A DNA stretch of 64,000 nucleotides from Valencia hispanica. Lineage: Eukaryota; Chordata; Actinopteri; Cyprinodontiformes; Valenciidae. Position numbers and translations under genes: made by a program. Below the pieces are notes generated by a model. That model ran no database searches. It was not told where the DNA came from and was given only the letters and a program-made list of their open reading frames with translations. The stretch spans positions 18,288,001 through 18,352,000 of the forward strand of contig OY747723.1 of NCBI GenBank assembly GCA_963556495.2, given 5' to 3'. This document shows, in pieces, positions 37,095 through 49,922 of this stretch. Numbering within the stretch: position 1 is the stretch's first letter; every line of letters starts with the position of its first letter.

Positions 37095-39725
37095 TTTATC
37101 AAATTTTTAAAGGTTTTTTTGATGCTAAACCAGTAAACTAACAACATTTGATCCATAATGTAACAACATATGATGTTCTTGATTGGTGATTATAATAGGT
37201 GTTCCATTTTTGGCAGATCATTTCATTTTTGGCTTTAGTGTATTTAAAAGTTCACAAAATATTTTTGTTATTACATGCTATTACATTATTTGATGCAAAA
37301 AATCAAGATGTGAGTCTCATCTACCTGGCTAAATCTAGGTGGGACTTTCATCAACTAACAATTTTTTCTTGTCCTTCAGGCTTGATTTATGGAGTGTATC
37401 ACTCAGAGTTGTAGTGTAGACAGATTCTCCCACCTGACCTGTGGACTCCTGTTTTCCTCTAGTATTAGCATAGGCTCGTTGTATGTTTAACTAATGCTCT
37501 CCCTGTCCACCCTGTTAGTTTGGCTGTTCATGTTTTGGTAGTTTTGTAGCTGCAGCATACTCCTTGTTCCTTGTTCTTCCTTGCATTGAAGTTTGTGTCT
37601 GGTCAAAAAGCAAGAGCGTTCAAAACCTAAGTGTAGTTTAGAGGGGTGGACAACAACAATATAGGTGCAACTTGATTTTGTATAGCGAAGAATGTTCGAA
37701 AATCCTCTCAAACGAACATTAGTATTGATTGGCATGCAAATTAGGACCCAGTGAAGAGATTTGTTTTATTTAGCAGAAAATCAAATGACATCTAGCAAAA
37801 TTAAAATCCAGCTTCCCATTCATCATAATGACAGTTCGAGTTTGTGTCTACAACAGAATGGGGTTTGAGGATAACTAAAATGGTGAGCCAGAAGTTGCAC
37901 CTTGAAGTGCAAAGAAATAGTGGATTGTTGCCAAAGAGCGCTTGCTTCCTGCGAAAAAGGGAGGAAGGATGTGAGAAATAGGCAGGTAGGAATAAGTGGG
38001 ATGATTTAGAGGGAAGAGGAAAAAGAGTTTAGGAATGAGAGAAAGTGAGATAGAGGTGGGAAAAGAGAGCGCTGTAGGACTTGAAATGAGGTCAAGGTTC
38101 TAGTCTGTGCTGGCACGTTATGAGTACCATGGGGCATCGCTAACACCCTGAAAGAAGGTGAGGGAGGAGGCGGTGTTGGGGTTGGCTCAGCAGCTGAGTG
38201 GATATACTGCAAAGGAGGGCTGCAGGGTTCATTGAGGAGTCCCCATCTCCGTTTTTTCTGGTCTCTGATCTAACGACCAGCGAGTAGAAGGCCAATCGCT
38301 GAGGTTAGTCCACTGACATTGAATCCCCTCCCTCCTCCTGACAGCTCCAGTCAAAGCAAAAGAAAGAGGAAATCAAGCAGAGAGACCACACGGAATAAGA
38401 ACTTAAAATGTTGGCACGTAATTAAATAGATATCACATACGTAGCATCCATTCTGCTAATTAATTCACTGATTTAATTGACTCCCAATGAATACATAATG
38501 ACAGCAGCTGTCACATTTTCAGTTTAAATGAATTCATGCACGAGTTCTATCTGGAAGACAGCATGGGCGGCATTATTATTATGTTTTATTCCTTCAAACA
38601 CAAGAGTGTTTTGGCACCAGTGTTCAACTAATCTAATGCTAGCACTGCTTTTGCACAGTTGTTCTGTGGCCAAGCACCGCTCTGCTTGGCCACAGCAGCA
38701 ATTTCAGTTTCTTAGAAAATGTCAATATGACGTTATACCAATAAAAATGAGTTTTAAAAACAAACGGCATACTATGGCCGTTTTATGGCTATGGCCCACA
38801 CGATCAAAGCAAAGCGAGTTGTCCAACACAGTCCTATTATGGAAAGTTAAGTGGAAGGAAATTAAATATTGTGGAAGAGGATGCACAGTTGTCGAAATGA
38901 ACAAAACCTAATGCCTCTGTATCTATGTGTAATTAATCCATTCAAGATGAGTCTGAATTTTTGATTTGAATCACTAAAAGTTGTGACTATTTTAATGAAA
39001 TTTTAATTTAGATGCCAATAAAATTTGAGAACAACTAACAAATAGTTTGATCCTCCTTACTGTCACCAATATTTTTAAACAAGACCAATGAACCCTTTGA
39101 GGTGCTAACAGTTAATTTTGTTGTCCCAAACCCCATCTGTGTTTGGGCAGTGATTGACTGTTAGATCACTTGAGACGGACTTGACTTACACCTGCACTAC
39201 CTTTAACACTTTTACAGAGGAACCTCTAATCACAGAGCTAATGGAAACCTTTTGTCTCCGTAGCAACAGTACTGGGTTAATTTTACCCGATAGAAACAGA
39301 AAAAACCCCAGAAAATTCATTACTTTTCAGTTAGTTCCAGTTACTATATTCTTTATTTTAAAGTTTTTTGTTTTTCTAACTTACTACACTATACAGTGCT
39401 ACACAAGGCTATGCCATACACTGACATACTAAATTTACTGCAGAATTCTAACCTGCCATTGTACACTGCTATGCTATACAATCGTGCTATTAATTGAAGT
39501 ATACCATGTGTCAAGTTACTTTTCAGGTTTGATATTTTGGCTACAGAGCTGCTTTGTTTTGCTTCAAGATTTAATGTCCTTATATACATGTATTTATTAG
39601 GTAATTGTAAACCTGATCATAAAGTTGGTTTTCCAGTGACTGATGACATACATGGCGTTGGGATTTATTTTCCACAAACTGAATGGACTGCATCTTCCAG
39701 CTTCCTATGCGTTGCCCTCAAAGCA
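37095..39725. other. Unique sequence with possible conserved noncoding stretches
   Basis: No gene recognised. At 38,450-38,520 AATTAATTC and TTTAATTGA motifs lie next to the palindrome GACAGCAGCTGTC. Confidence 0.35.
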
Positions 39726-39730
39726 TTCTC

Positions 39731-39780
39731 ATTGGTCTGTTGCCAGTGATGACATCACAGAGTTGATAAAGGGGCGCGGA
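39731..39780 (+). promoter_or_regulatory. Compact promoter-like motif cluster
   Basis: A reversed CCAAT box (ATTGG, 39,731), a CRE-like TGACATCA (39,750-39,757), a TATA-like GATAAA (39,765-39,770) and a GC-rich GGGGCGCGG follow one another with promoter-like spacing. A 103-codon open frame starts 60 bases downstream (39,840-40,151) but matches nothing I know. A poly(A) signal AATAAA lies at 40,953. The unit could be an LTR or a small gene; both are inference. Confidence 0.3.
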
Positions 39781-40627
39781 ACATGAAATCATTGTTTTCC
39801 CATGCTCATCACTGAGCTGAATGGAGACGCTTAATTGAAATGCTAGCAACTTTCCCTCTTTTGTTCCAACCGCTTGGATCAAGAAAGAACTCCCCTGAAA
39901 ACTTTGAAGTATTACCTGCCAAACTATCCAGCTTTCTGTTTGTGTATCTAGGAAGTCTGCTGGCATCTGAGCTATACCAAGATAGCTCTCTGAAGACGGG
40001 CCCGATTCCGCTCATGGCCTGCATTTGGACACGTCCATCTCTGACCTTGGCAGTGTGCGGCCACTTCTATCACCCTTTGAACATTTTCGTTCCCTTTTCT
40101 CCATCGTTCATCGTAGACTGGTGTGGATGGAAGAAAATCATCGCCAAGTAGGATATACCTGGTTTATTTCTGCTGAGTCTGGGTAGAGGAGTTGGGTCCG
40201 ATGGGTTAAATCCCGTCTTTCTGTTGGTTGATATAAGTTTGTAAACTTGTAAACCACTGTTTACTCATCGCTAAATAGCATCGCCGCACGCTGGCCTTGA
40301 GTGTTGTATGGTCTGTGTTATGAACTGGTTATCGCTAGAAGCAGTGCTATATCTCTCCTTTCTTTCTTTTCCTTTTATTCTGTTAACGTCATTCGATTGT
40401 AGCTGTACCGCCACCTGTCTGGGCCGGCTACCCGCCTAGACCAGGTCACGTGGTGTCCATCGTCTGCTAAAACTAACGCTAATTGTTCCTTTGTTTCCAC
40501 ATCATCTCCACTGTGGGGTGAGTCTGGCCTTTGAAGCCCATGTTGTCCAGCATGTGTTTCATTGCTTCAGAGAGTGGAGCACAGGACCGATAAGAGCAAA
40601 GACTTTATGATCGTCCCCCCACACACA

Positions 40628-40776
<149 letters not shown>

Positions 40777-40779
40777 CCC

Positions 40780-42595
40780 ACAGGTGATAACGGCATCTTT
40801 GAAGTGATGCCCTGGTGACTGTCCTCTCTGAGTATGTCAGTGTTGTTTGTTGATTTGGTTTCATTTATACCTTTTTCTAAGATTGTCGTATGCATTAGAA
40901 TAGATAGGATTGTCGACACAGTGAGTTGGCTGTAAGGTTAATCTATTGTGTTAATAAATCCTGTTATATTTTAAAGGGAAGCTTCTCTGTTTTATTCAGT
41001 GTGCGCCTGCAGTTACTTGTCACAGCGATGGTTGGTCACATCCTTCAGAGGAGACTAAAGGTCTGGAAATTCTCCGAATATTACGTTAATATAGGAGTAG
41101 TGCTCCAATTAATCAATTAAATTATTGAATCTTAACAATAGTTATATTTGTATTATTAGTCATAACTATTGATGTTGAATTAAACCAGACATTAAATCGC
41201 TCACACTCTGTGCCTTCTCAATCACAACAAAGGCATTTGGATTTCTTTGGCTAGAATCATAGAATAGGATTAAACACAAAGAAAAGCGAAATATTAAGAA
41301 GGTTTGGTTTTTACTTCACCCATCAGTCAACTTTCTCCCCATCTCAATAAAATAAATCCTAAATATCAAATCAAAGGACAGGGGGAAGAGGGCAAAGAAT
41401 GCCAATGTCATTTCACAAGAAGTCTGAGTTTAAAATATCTGCAAAAGTGACATATTTCAGAACAAAGTCCCATTAGAATAACTCTCAGTGTAAAGATGTG
41501 ATAGAGGGAGCTAATTTCCATTTCCTTTAACTGGCAGATTTCTTTCTATCTCCAACTCAGAATATGGTGGGTCAAGTGAAGTGTGTAGAGAACACAGACT
41601 GTGCCTCTAAAACTAGTAGCAAATTGTTTCCAAATAATTGGAAACTTTCCTTCAGATTAAATCCAACCCCTAAAAGGAAAATGAACTAAGGCTGGTCGAA
41701 TTATTGATAAATTCCAACTTGCTAATCAATTCATTGATGTTTTAGTCAAATACAGTAGGCCTGCACTTTCCTAATTGTCTTTTGTAAAGCAAAGGAAGAC
41801 ATTTAGAAACGTTATCAGTTCACAAAGTGCATCATGAACATTGTGTACACTCACTAAATGCCTTTCAGAACCTAGTCCTGTTCCTGTCCTGCTGCTCCTA
41901 TGGACAATAACCACATATATCCAGTATCATTCTGTTACTGATAACGGACTCACTGTTTATTGTTGACCATGTGCACAGGGACTGCATTAACTTCCTGCTA
42001 ATGGAGACAAACACACTAACGGTGGAGAATTACCACAGGTAGTTTTTTTTTTTTTTTTTTTTTTTTTGCTTTTTGCATTCTTTTAAGAATTAAAAACAAT
42101 AATTTGGCTTCAAGGGAACAATGCATCCAAAAGAAGAAAAAAAAGCAACAATGAGTTTCTTAAAGAGCTGCAGGGCACTGACATTGTGGTGCATAGAAAA
42201 CTATTTGTGTGCTGCTCATAATTGGATAACAGTTACAATTATTATCGAATGACTTCTTTATTATACAAGGTGAGTGTGTCTGACTTGTTTGGCTTCAGCT
42301 CTGAATAAGCAGCTGGAATGGTTTGAAGCAAAGACCCCATCTCAGTTTAGGAATGGGGCAGAGGGTGTTAGTCTGGTGTAAAGACAGAACAGAATGAAAG
42401 ATAATGTGTCTAAATCTCTAAAATGTAAGACCACAAACAATGTTAGAAATAGCTAGATGGTGAAATATTGGTCGACTATTGGTTTGTGTGGTGCGGAGAG
42501 ATTATTTAATCAAAAATTAACTGAAATATACGGTAATTCCTTGATATAATTTAGGAAGATAAGTAAATTAGTCGATATTTGCAAAGAACTGTATT
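40780..42595. other. Unique sequence with a poly-T tract
   Basis: AATAAA at 40,953-40,958 could serve a plus-strand transcript. At 41,120-41,180 there is an imperfect AT-rich inverted repeat (AACAATAGTTAT with ATAACTATTG). A T homopolymer of about 25 spans 42,043-42,067. No gene is recognised. Confidence 0.4.
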
Positions 42596-42599
42596 AATA

Positions 42600-43994
42600 T
42601 AAACTCAGCAAGAAAAGAAACGTCTCTTTTTCAGGACAGTGTATTTCAACAATAATGTTGTAAAAATCCAAATAACTTTACAGATCTTCATTGTAAAGGG
42701 TTTAAACAATGTTTTCCATGCATGTTCAATTAACCATGATCAATTAATTAACATGCACCTGTGGAATGGTCGTTAAGCCCTTAACGGCTTACAGAAAGTA
42801 GGCATTTAAGGTCACAGTTCTAAAAACGCAGGACACTAAAGAGACTTCTCTACCGACTGTGAAAAACACCCAAAGAAAGATGCCCAGGGTCCCTGCTCAT
42901 CTGCGTGAACGTGCATTAGGCATGGTGCAGGGAGGCATGAGGACTGCTGATGTGGCTTGGGCAATAAATTGCCATGTCCGCACTGTGAGACGCCTAAGAC
43001 AGCGCTACAGGGAGACAGGAAGGACAGCTGATCATTCTCACAGTGGAAGACCACGTGTAACAACACCTGTACAGGATCGGTACATCCGAATATCATACCT
43101 GCGTGACAGGTACAGGATGGCCACAACAACCGCCCGAGTCACACCAGAGACACACAATCCCTCCATCAAGTCTCAGATTGTCCGCAATAGGCTGAGAGAG
43201 GCTGGACTGAGGGCTTGTAGGCCTGTTGTAAGGCAAAAAGTGCTCTTCACTGATGAGTCACGGTTTTGTCTCACCAGGGGTGATGGACGGATTCGTGTTT
43301 ATCATTGAAGGAATGAGCGTTACACCGAGGCCTGTACCCTGGAGCGGGATCAATTTGGAGGTGGGGGGTCCATCATGGTCTGGGGCTTGTTGTCATTGCA
43401 GGCAATCTCAATGCCTTGCGGTACAGGGAAGACATCCTCCTCTCTCATGTGGTACCCTTGATGCATGCTCATCCGGACATGATCCTCCAGCAGGACAATG
43501 TCACCAGCCATACTGCTCGTTCTGTGCGCAAGTTTCTGCATGACAGCAATGTCAGTGTTCTGCCATGGCCAGCGAAGAGCCCGGATCTCAATCCCATTGA
43601 GCACGTCTGGGACCTGTTGGATCGCAGGGTGAGGGCTAGGGCCATTCCCCCCAGGAATGTCCAGGAACTTGCAAGTGCCTTGGTGGAAGAGTGGGGTAAC
43701 ATCTCACAGCAAGAACTGGCAAATCTGGTCCAGTCCATGAGGAGGAGATGCACTGCAGTACTTCAAGCAGCTGGTGGCCACACCAGATACTGACTGGTAC
43801 TTTTGATTTTGAGCCTCCCTTCATTCAAGGACACATTATTGTATTTCTGTTAGTCACATGTCTGTGAAACATTTTTAGTTTATGTCTTATGGTGTTGACT
43901 CTTTTAGTGTTCATACAAATATTTGCACACATTAAGTTTACTGAAAGTAAAAACAGTTGAAAGTCAGAGGACATTACTTTTTTTGCTGAGTTTA
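42600..43994 (+). mobile_element. Near-complete Tc1-type transposon with intact ends
   Basis: AACTCAGCAAGAAAAGAAACG at the left and its counterpart AACTCAGCAAAAAAAGTAAT (reversed right end) are inverted repeats. Both ends abut TA (42,600-42,601 and 43,993-43,994), the Tc1/mariner target duplication. The length, 1.4 kb, is normal for the group. Inside is one plus-strand transposase gene broken at three places. The well-kept ends mean it could still be moved by an enzyme supplied from another copy. Confidence 0.92.
42880..43793 (+). pseudogene. Tc1-type transposase
   Basis: I start at the ATG at 42,880 (MPRVPAHLRERALGMVQGGM), the family start; an upstream in-frame ATG at 42,859 adds seven residues. 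The paired-type DNA-binding domain (RTADVAWAINCHVRTVRRL, TGRTADHSHSGRPRVT) is whole. The catalytic triad can be read: FTDESRF, LQQDNVTSH and NPIEHVWD. Damage: about 30 codons are missing between RACRPVVRQ and VLFTDESRF (near 43,234), a TGA at 43,306-43,308 follows RIRVYH, and a frameshift lies between there and 43,416. The C-terminus VQSMRRRCTAVLQAAGGHTRY is intact. Cut-and-paste transposase; inactive here. Confidence 0.9.
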
Positions 43995-44348
43995 TCTGAT
44001 AAGCCTCAGTTAGCCGAATCACTACACCATGCCAGATTTCAAATGTTAATGTCCCAGTTTAGAAAACAATGCTAGTTTTCAACAGTAATAAAGGTGAACG
44101 GTGAGAATGAACTAGTCCTCCACTCCACCTGAACACCTACTGAAAACATTTAGTAGCATATTACGGTTACTTGATTCATAATTACATAATTCAAACTATG
44201 TTAGCAATACTTCTAAACCCATATGAAAATCTCCTGAAACATTTTCTCTGGGGAGTCCATGCACACTCATAGATCTGCAGCTATTGGGAACCTAAGTGGA
44301 GTTGGTCACCAAACCCTAAATGCGTTGGATACCTTAAGACTTCAAACG

Positions 44349-44760
44349 TACACTCACTGGCCACTTTATTGGGCACACCTGTCCAACTGTTCGTTAATTC
44401 AAATTTCAAATCAGCCAATCACATGGTGGCAACTCAGTGCATTTAGGCATGTAGACATGGTCAAGATGATCTGCTGCAGTTCAAACCGAGTATCAGAATG
44501 GGGAAAAAATGTGATTTAAGTGACTTTCAACGTGGCATGGTTGTTGGTGCCAGACGGGCTGGTCTGAGTATTTCAGAAACTGCTGATCTACAAGGATTTT
44601 CACGCACAACCATCTCTAGGGTTTACAGTGAATGGTCCGAAAAAGGGAAAATATTCAGTGCGCGGCAGTTCTGTGGGCGAAAATGCCTTGTTGATGCCAG
44701 AGGTCAGAGGAGAATGGCCAGACTGGTTCGAGCTGATTAGCTGAAGACCAGTCCTGCTAA
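44349..44760 (+). mobile_element. Tc1-type transposon, 5' part
   Basis: TA followed by CACTCACTGGCCACTTTATT is the well-known fish terminal repeat. At 44,498-44,740 an 80-codon frame encodes the N-terminal helix-turn-helix: CDLSDFQRGMVVGARRAGLS and GFSRTTISRVYSEWSEKGK. The frame stops at TAG (44,738). The catalytic domain and right end are absent. Confidence 0.85.
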
Positions 44761-44949
44761 TGAACATTAATGGCCATCAAGGGGCCCCTTGTGTATACAG
44801 TCCCGCTTGGAGCTCACATTAAAAAGGTGATGACAGCCTGTTGTGGCAGTGTGCTGCTGTCTGACAGCATTTCCCCACCAAAGGTTAAAACTGTCTGCTT
44901 GAATAAACTTCACTTCGTCATTTTTTACTTTTCATTTGCAGCAAGGTTT

Positions 44950-46385
44950 ACAGTAGCATGAAAAAGTATTGGCCAATTTAAAGCTTTCTTCTGCTTCTTT
45001 GTCACATTTACATGTTTCAGATCATCAAATTTTAATTTTATATCATAATTTAATTGATTAGGAAAAATGTTTCCAAACTAACATGGATCTGAGTGAAAAA
45101 GAGGTTGCTTCTCTTTGGTAAATCATGATTTAAAATTATTCACATTTTTGAAAGCGTCAGTTCAATTTCACTAGCCTGATTACTGCCAGATAAATAGAAT
45201 CAATGAGTCATTTACATAAAATCTTTCTCACAACAGTAACTATAGGCCAAATAATCTTAAAACATTTATGAACAGTAGAGAACCAACAGAAAAGGTTAGG
45301 TTTAAAAGGCAATTTCTGAGACTTTGGGACTCCAGCAAGTCAAAGCTGTAATTTACGAAGAGAGAAAAAGGGAAAAAAGGAAAAAGCATTGATCTATCAC
45401 AAGAAGGTTACCAAATTGCGCTATAATGTTCATTATGTCTTATTTGTAACCTTAGATTTTAAGGTTCTTGATTTTAGACAGATCTGTCTAAAATCAAGAA
45501 ATCTAAGGTTACCAAATTTTTTCTAAGAATACATTGATGAGTCATCCAGGAGTTCACCAACTAAGAATGAACAATATCTAGAGCACTGCAAGCGTTGCAT
45601 TCCGTCAGTTAAGCTCAGCGTTCATGATTCAGCAATGAAAAAAAAGAGAATAATCCAAGGTGAAAACCACTGCTGACCAGAAAAAAACCCAATTGTGTCA
45701 GTATCACATTTCCCATATAACTTATGAATGGTCCTCAAAACCTTTAAAAAAAAATTCAGTAGACTCAGGAGACAAAGGTGAAACGTCGTAAAGTTACGAT
45801 TCAAGAATAAAAGTTAACAGCACAAAACAAACAGCATTTCAGAAAAAATAAAATAAACCAACAGTTCAACATGGTAGTGGTAGTGTTATGGTCTGGGGGT
45901 ACTTTGCTGCTATAAAATGTGTATGATTTTCAGTTATTAACAAAGCATTTATTTCGGGGTCTTCTACTGGAAAATCCTACAGGAAAACACCTGGCCGTAA
46001 GTTTGCTACCTAAAGGCCAACCAGGACAACGATCCAAAGCACATACTGTACTGTTAAGTCCAAAACACCTTAAAAAGAAAAGAAAATGAAGACTTTGGAG
46101 TGACTTTGTCAAAGTCCAGATTTAATTCTGATTAAGATACTGTGGCATGACCTTAAACATGTCATTCATTTGGAGGAATGAGCCTGAATTCCTTTCCTGA
46201 TGTGGTAAATGCCACTTTCCTCCAGAGCTTTGTTGGTGCAACCACTCATTACGTTAAGGTAGGCAATTAGTTTTTTACATTAGGTCAGGTAAGTTTGGAT
46301 AGCTTTTTCCAATAATAGATGTAAACATTCAAAATCTACATTTGGTATCTACTCAGGTTACCTGTCTGATATTACATTTGTTTCA
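44950..46385 (+). mobile_element. Old Tc1-type transposon, heavily mutated
   Basis: The left end reads AGTAGCATGAAAAAGTATTG. The body keeps recognisable blocks: GACTTTGGGACTCCAGCAAG (45,320), ACCACTGCTGACCAGAAAA (45,666), TATGGTCTGGGGGTACTTTG (45,888, VWGYFA), and QDNDPKH coded at about 46,023-46,045 (second catalytic D). AAAATGAAGACTTTGGAGTG and CTGTGGCATGACCTTAAA (46,085-46,158) follow. Many indels break the gene, and the right end is not clear. A 67-base hairpin lies inside at 45,446-45,512. Confidence 0.75.
45446..45512. repeat. 67-base hairpin with a perfect 32-bp palindrome core
   Basis: The core 45,467-45,498 is a perfect palindrome with no loop (arm CTTGATTTTAGACAGA). Outside it GTAACCTTAGATTT (45,446-45,459) pairs perfectly with 45,499-45,512; the left side has seven extra bases (TAAGGTT). 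Confidence 0.95.
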
Positions 46386-46499
46386 ATTTGATCAATTTAA
46401 AAAACCAAAAACATCCAACAGAAACTTGTAGGGAGTTAAAAACATTTTTGTCCTGTGGTGGTTCAGTTTATATAAAAAAAATACTTTATTTATATATTT

Positions 46500-46990
46500 A
46501 TTTATTTATTATTTATTTATATAGTTGAACAGGAGAGAACAAAGTGTAGCCAAAAGGTTTTAAAAGGAAAAGTTTTCATAGACATAATGAGCCGTAGATT
46601 ATTGAGTTGAAATCTCCATAAATCTGTAGCTTTAATGGAAAAGGCCCGATTTTCCTTTGTCATGCGCTGTGACCTGCAAATAGTAGCATGGCTCTCTCGA
46701 ACCTTAGCATCGAGCATCAGGGATACTTAGTGGTTGAGAAGAAACATACTTGCTCAATAATTCTGTGATTTATTTTTGAGGTAAGGCCATTAAAGCTTTT
46801 AAATGGGAACATCAAGATTTCAAAATCAATACAAAATCTAGCATGGAGCCAGTGCAGAGAGGTAAGCACAAGGGTGAAGAATTTGTACCTTACCATCCAG
46901 TAAATGAGGGAAGCTGCAATGATTTTCACCAACTGGAAACGGTGGAGGAAGTACTGAATGATATCTAAGTACGTAGAGAGCATTCAATAA
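46500..46990 (-). pseudogene. Old L2-related LINE fragment, C-terminal part of ORF2
   Basis: On the minus strand VLTSLHWLHARFCIDFEILM and FKSFNGLTSKI (46,983-46,717) match the L2 block [20 protein letters not shown] and KSLHGLAPKY seen at 52.6 kb. The next frame keeps ENRAFSIKATDLWRFQLNNL (46,640-46,570), matching the AAFSFYAPLMWNRLP block. Both ends are truncated. Confidence 0.7.
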
Positions 46991-47049
46991 TCAACAGTCA
47001 TGAAGAGAGAGAAAACAACTGAAAACTGATTTTTGGAAGGCAGCAGCTG

Positions 47050-47390
47050 AAATAAGTGTAATGGCAAAAAATAGTATCTCAGGGTTTCCATTATAAAGAA
47101 GACTTGAGTCCAAGAAGGCGTTTAAGTATTTAATTCAAACATGTCTGGCCAGACACGGAGGAGACAGAGTTACTCGTGCATCACCCTAACCAACCTTTCT
47201 AACTAACCGCTTAAATAGTATTCAGCAATCATTGTTTATCTCTGTAGATGTCTTCTCCATCCTTCACGCCCCGCCTCCAGAGTAACCGCTTCACGCGAGT
47301 CATAGCAACGCATAAAGCAGCTCATCCGAAGGCCAGACTGTTATCTTACTGCCCCGGCGTCTGTCTCTCTGGTGACCTGACACATATATC
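47050..47390 (-). mobile_element. Possible solo LTR (minus strand)
   Basis: Read leftward the block starts TGTCAGGTCACC, contains a TATA-like CTATTTAAGCGG (47,219-47,208), then ATTAAATACTTAAACGCC, in the order expected for U3, R and U5 of an LTR. No internal region, primer site or partner copy is present. The exact ends and target duplication are not established. Confidence 0.35.
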
Positions 47391-47419
47391 TTTCTCATAA
47401 CATTAAGCTGGAACAATAA

Positions 47420-49220
47420 GCTTGTCATTTTACCCTAGATGCATTCACTAAACAGAGAATATACACTTAATTCCTAATTGCATAACAATTTTCCACCACA
47501 TAAATATTTTTGAAGATTATCCTATGAGTTAAACTTTAACACTGAGTAAAACGTTTGACCTGAAGATAGATGGTTAGAATCAAATGATTTCAAATTCTTA
47601 ACAGTGTGGGTATTTGACTGGATGTCCAGATAACAGTCTGGAAAAAGAGGGTTTACTCATGGCTATCAGAGAATGCAAGGAAGGGTTGGTCAATCCAGGA
47701 GTTAATTAGGAAATCAATATTAAAGCCTGCCTGTCTCTAGGTTTTAATATGTTTGAATGTCATTCACTCAAAAGTGGGACTGAACAATTGAAAATTTAAA
47801 CCTAACAAAAAAAGAGTGTGGAAACAGAGAAAGATAAGGGGCCAGAGAATGCTCCCTGTGCCACTTCACATCGGTTGTTGATAGTTATTGTAAATCCCGA
47901 AATATTTTTATAGCTTATTGTAAATACAGAATATAACAGGTGCAAGAAGATGATTGCAATCGTATGTGTGTACACATTTTCCTCCCTTATTTGTTTGCTG
48001 TCATGTTCTGGTTTTAAACTGAAACCGGTCTGTGAGCCACAGAGAGGCAATGCATTCCCTAGGGCTCACTCACTCAGATCAAGAACCTGAGATTTTAACA
48101 CTCACCTGCTTGGCCCAGTTTCCTTCATTGCACTTGGAGTTCTAATTACCTTGCAAGTTCTGGAGAAGCATATATAGTTGTTGTTTTTCTATCTAAAAGA
48201 GCTGGTAGAACAGCCAATCTATCATTTAGCAGAGATTTAGTGAAATAAACTCTTCATTAAGACAAACACAAAAAGAAATCTCAGGTTAACCACATTGTTT
48301 TTTAATTTAACTGGACTCATTAGCAACAATCCTATTTGTAATTAACATTTACATCATGTCATTATGCTATTTCTAGCAATAGCCTCTCCAACCACATTAT
48401 GTTTGGTAAAAAAAAGAAGGAGATTGCCACAGCAAAGAAAGACAGCTCTGCTTTTTTTCCAAGATTTAATCGTTCCCTTTGTGAGGATGATCAGTCAAAT
48501 GTTTTGCAAAGCTTTCAAAGCCATGAGCGATGGATAATATGGGGGAATTTTATTTTCATACTTCTACTTGTGGACATAAGATTAATATATGTACAATTGC
48601 AACTTCAATTTGAATATTTTCAACCAGTTCATATTTAGTAATTAAATAAAAACATTAAAATACACATTGAGTGTTAGGATGATTATGTTTTGTAGCTAAT
48701 AAAAAAAAATCCACAATCCTGTTTCTATGAAAATTTGAACAATACATGAGACAATAAGTAAAAAAAAAATGTTTTACCACAAAAATGTTATAGCTATTTT
48801 GTGGCCTACACAAGCATTGGGAAGACTGCTATCAGGTGTCCAGCAAAGAGTCACAAGGCACAAACCATTATTTCTTAACTTTCTATGTCCCAGTTTGCAG
48901 AAAGTTAAGTGGAAGGAAAAAGTGTGGCTGACGAGCTTTACATAAATGCAGATTTTTCTTCCTTTCCACTCTGACCTGGCACCGGCCCACACTGCCAAAA
49001 GTACCATTGCATGATTAATGACCATGGCATTATGCCCGCAACCTGGCCTAAACCTATCCTTATAATTGAAATAAAAAGAAAACTGTCATGGGTTAGACAC
49101 ACCACACTGATGCAGATATTATGAAAAAAAGGACCATCAGCCAAGGATTGAGTGGATATACATTACAGTGCATTAAAATACTAACATTTAAATAGTAACA
49201 ATATTAATTATTGATCTTGT
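47420..49220. other. Unique sequence
   Basis: No gene or repeat recognised; AT-rich with short A-runs. Confidence 0.35.
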
Positions 49221-49225
49221 GTACT

Positions 49226-49922
49226 TGTTACGACCCTAGGTGTTAAATGTTGAAGGTGGGTGTAACATAAGGATGACGTGCGTAGAAAGGAATTAAGACA
49301 ATGGCTTTATTTGCCAAAGGAGGTATATACAGGGGAGGAGTAAGGGGAAATGTACAAAATAAAGTTGTTAGAATAGATGACCAGTTTAATACAAGGAAAA
49401 GGGTGGATGTCTATAATTTAAAAAATAACCAACTAATGTAAATAAAAAGAGGCGAGCAACCTCCACTAAGCATGCTCTAACAACAGCAGTTAACACAAAT
49501 ACACTAACCAGCACTTTAGATACAAAAGGGGGAATTAAGGTGGAAACAAAACCCCTGACCAGCCTATACAAACAACTCTAAGACTGTCAGGGGAATCAAG
49601 TGATCTATACAGGTTATAACAAAAAGTTCAACAAGCAACCAATCTAAGATCACACTAGGAAGATCAGCGCGAGTTTGGGACGTCAGCACAGATCTGACCC
49701 TCCGACTGAATGGCAGCTTGAAGGGCGTTTATGTAGCTGAGCCGCCGCCTCCCATGTGATCATCAGTACAACTGGAAACACCTGTGCTGAGTGCACAGGA
49801 GGAGGAGGGGTAAGAAAGCAAGCTTGTCGTTGTGCTAAATGTAGGAAGAGAGCAGAAACGGGATCAGGAGCTGTCCGGGGTGCTGACTCCGAGCGCAACA
49901 CGGAAAAGCAGCAGCCGTAACA
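49226..49922 (-). mobile_element. Probable solo LTR of a retrotransposon
   Basis: On the minus strand the 697-base block runs from TGTTACGGCTGCTG to GGGTCGTAACA, giving the TG...CA ends and short inverted TGTTACG/CGTAACA termini typical of fish Gypsy-type LTRs. A poly(A) signal AATAAA (complement of 49,306-49,311) lies about 80 bases before the end, as in an R-U5 region. The flanking 5-base sequences do not match, possibly because the (CATC)n repeat was placed right at one edge. Confidence 0.5.

Noticed and set aside
39840..40151. 103-codon frame as a confirmed gene
   Set aside because: Kept only as part of a promoter-like finding; no domain or homologous family was recognised.
43350..43753. 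Antisense frames over the Tc1 transposase
   Set aside because: Shadows of the real plus-strand transposase; the sense strand carries the DDE motifs.
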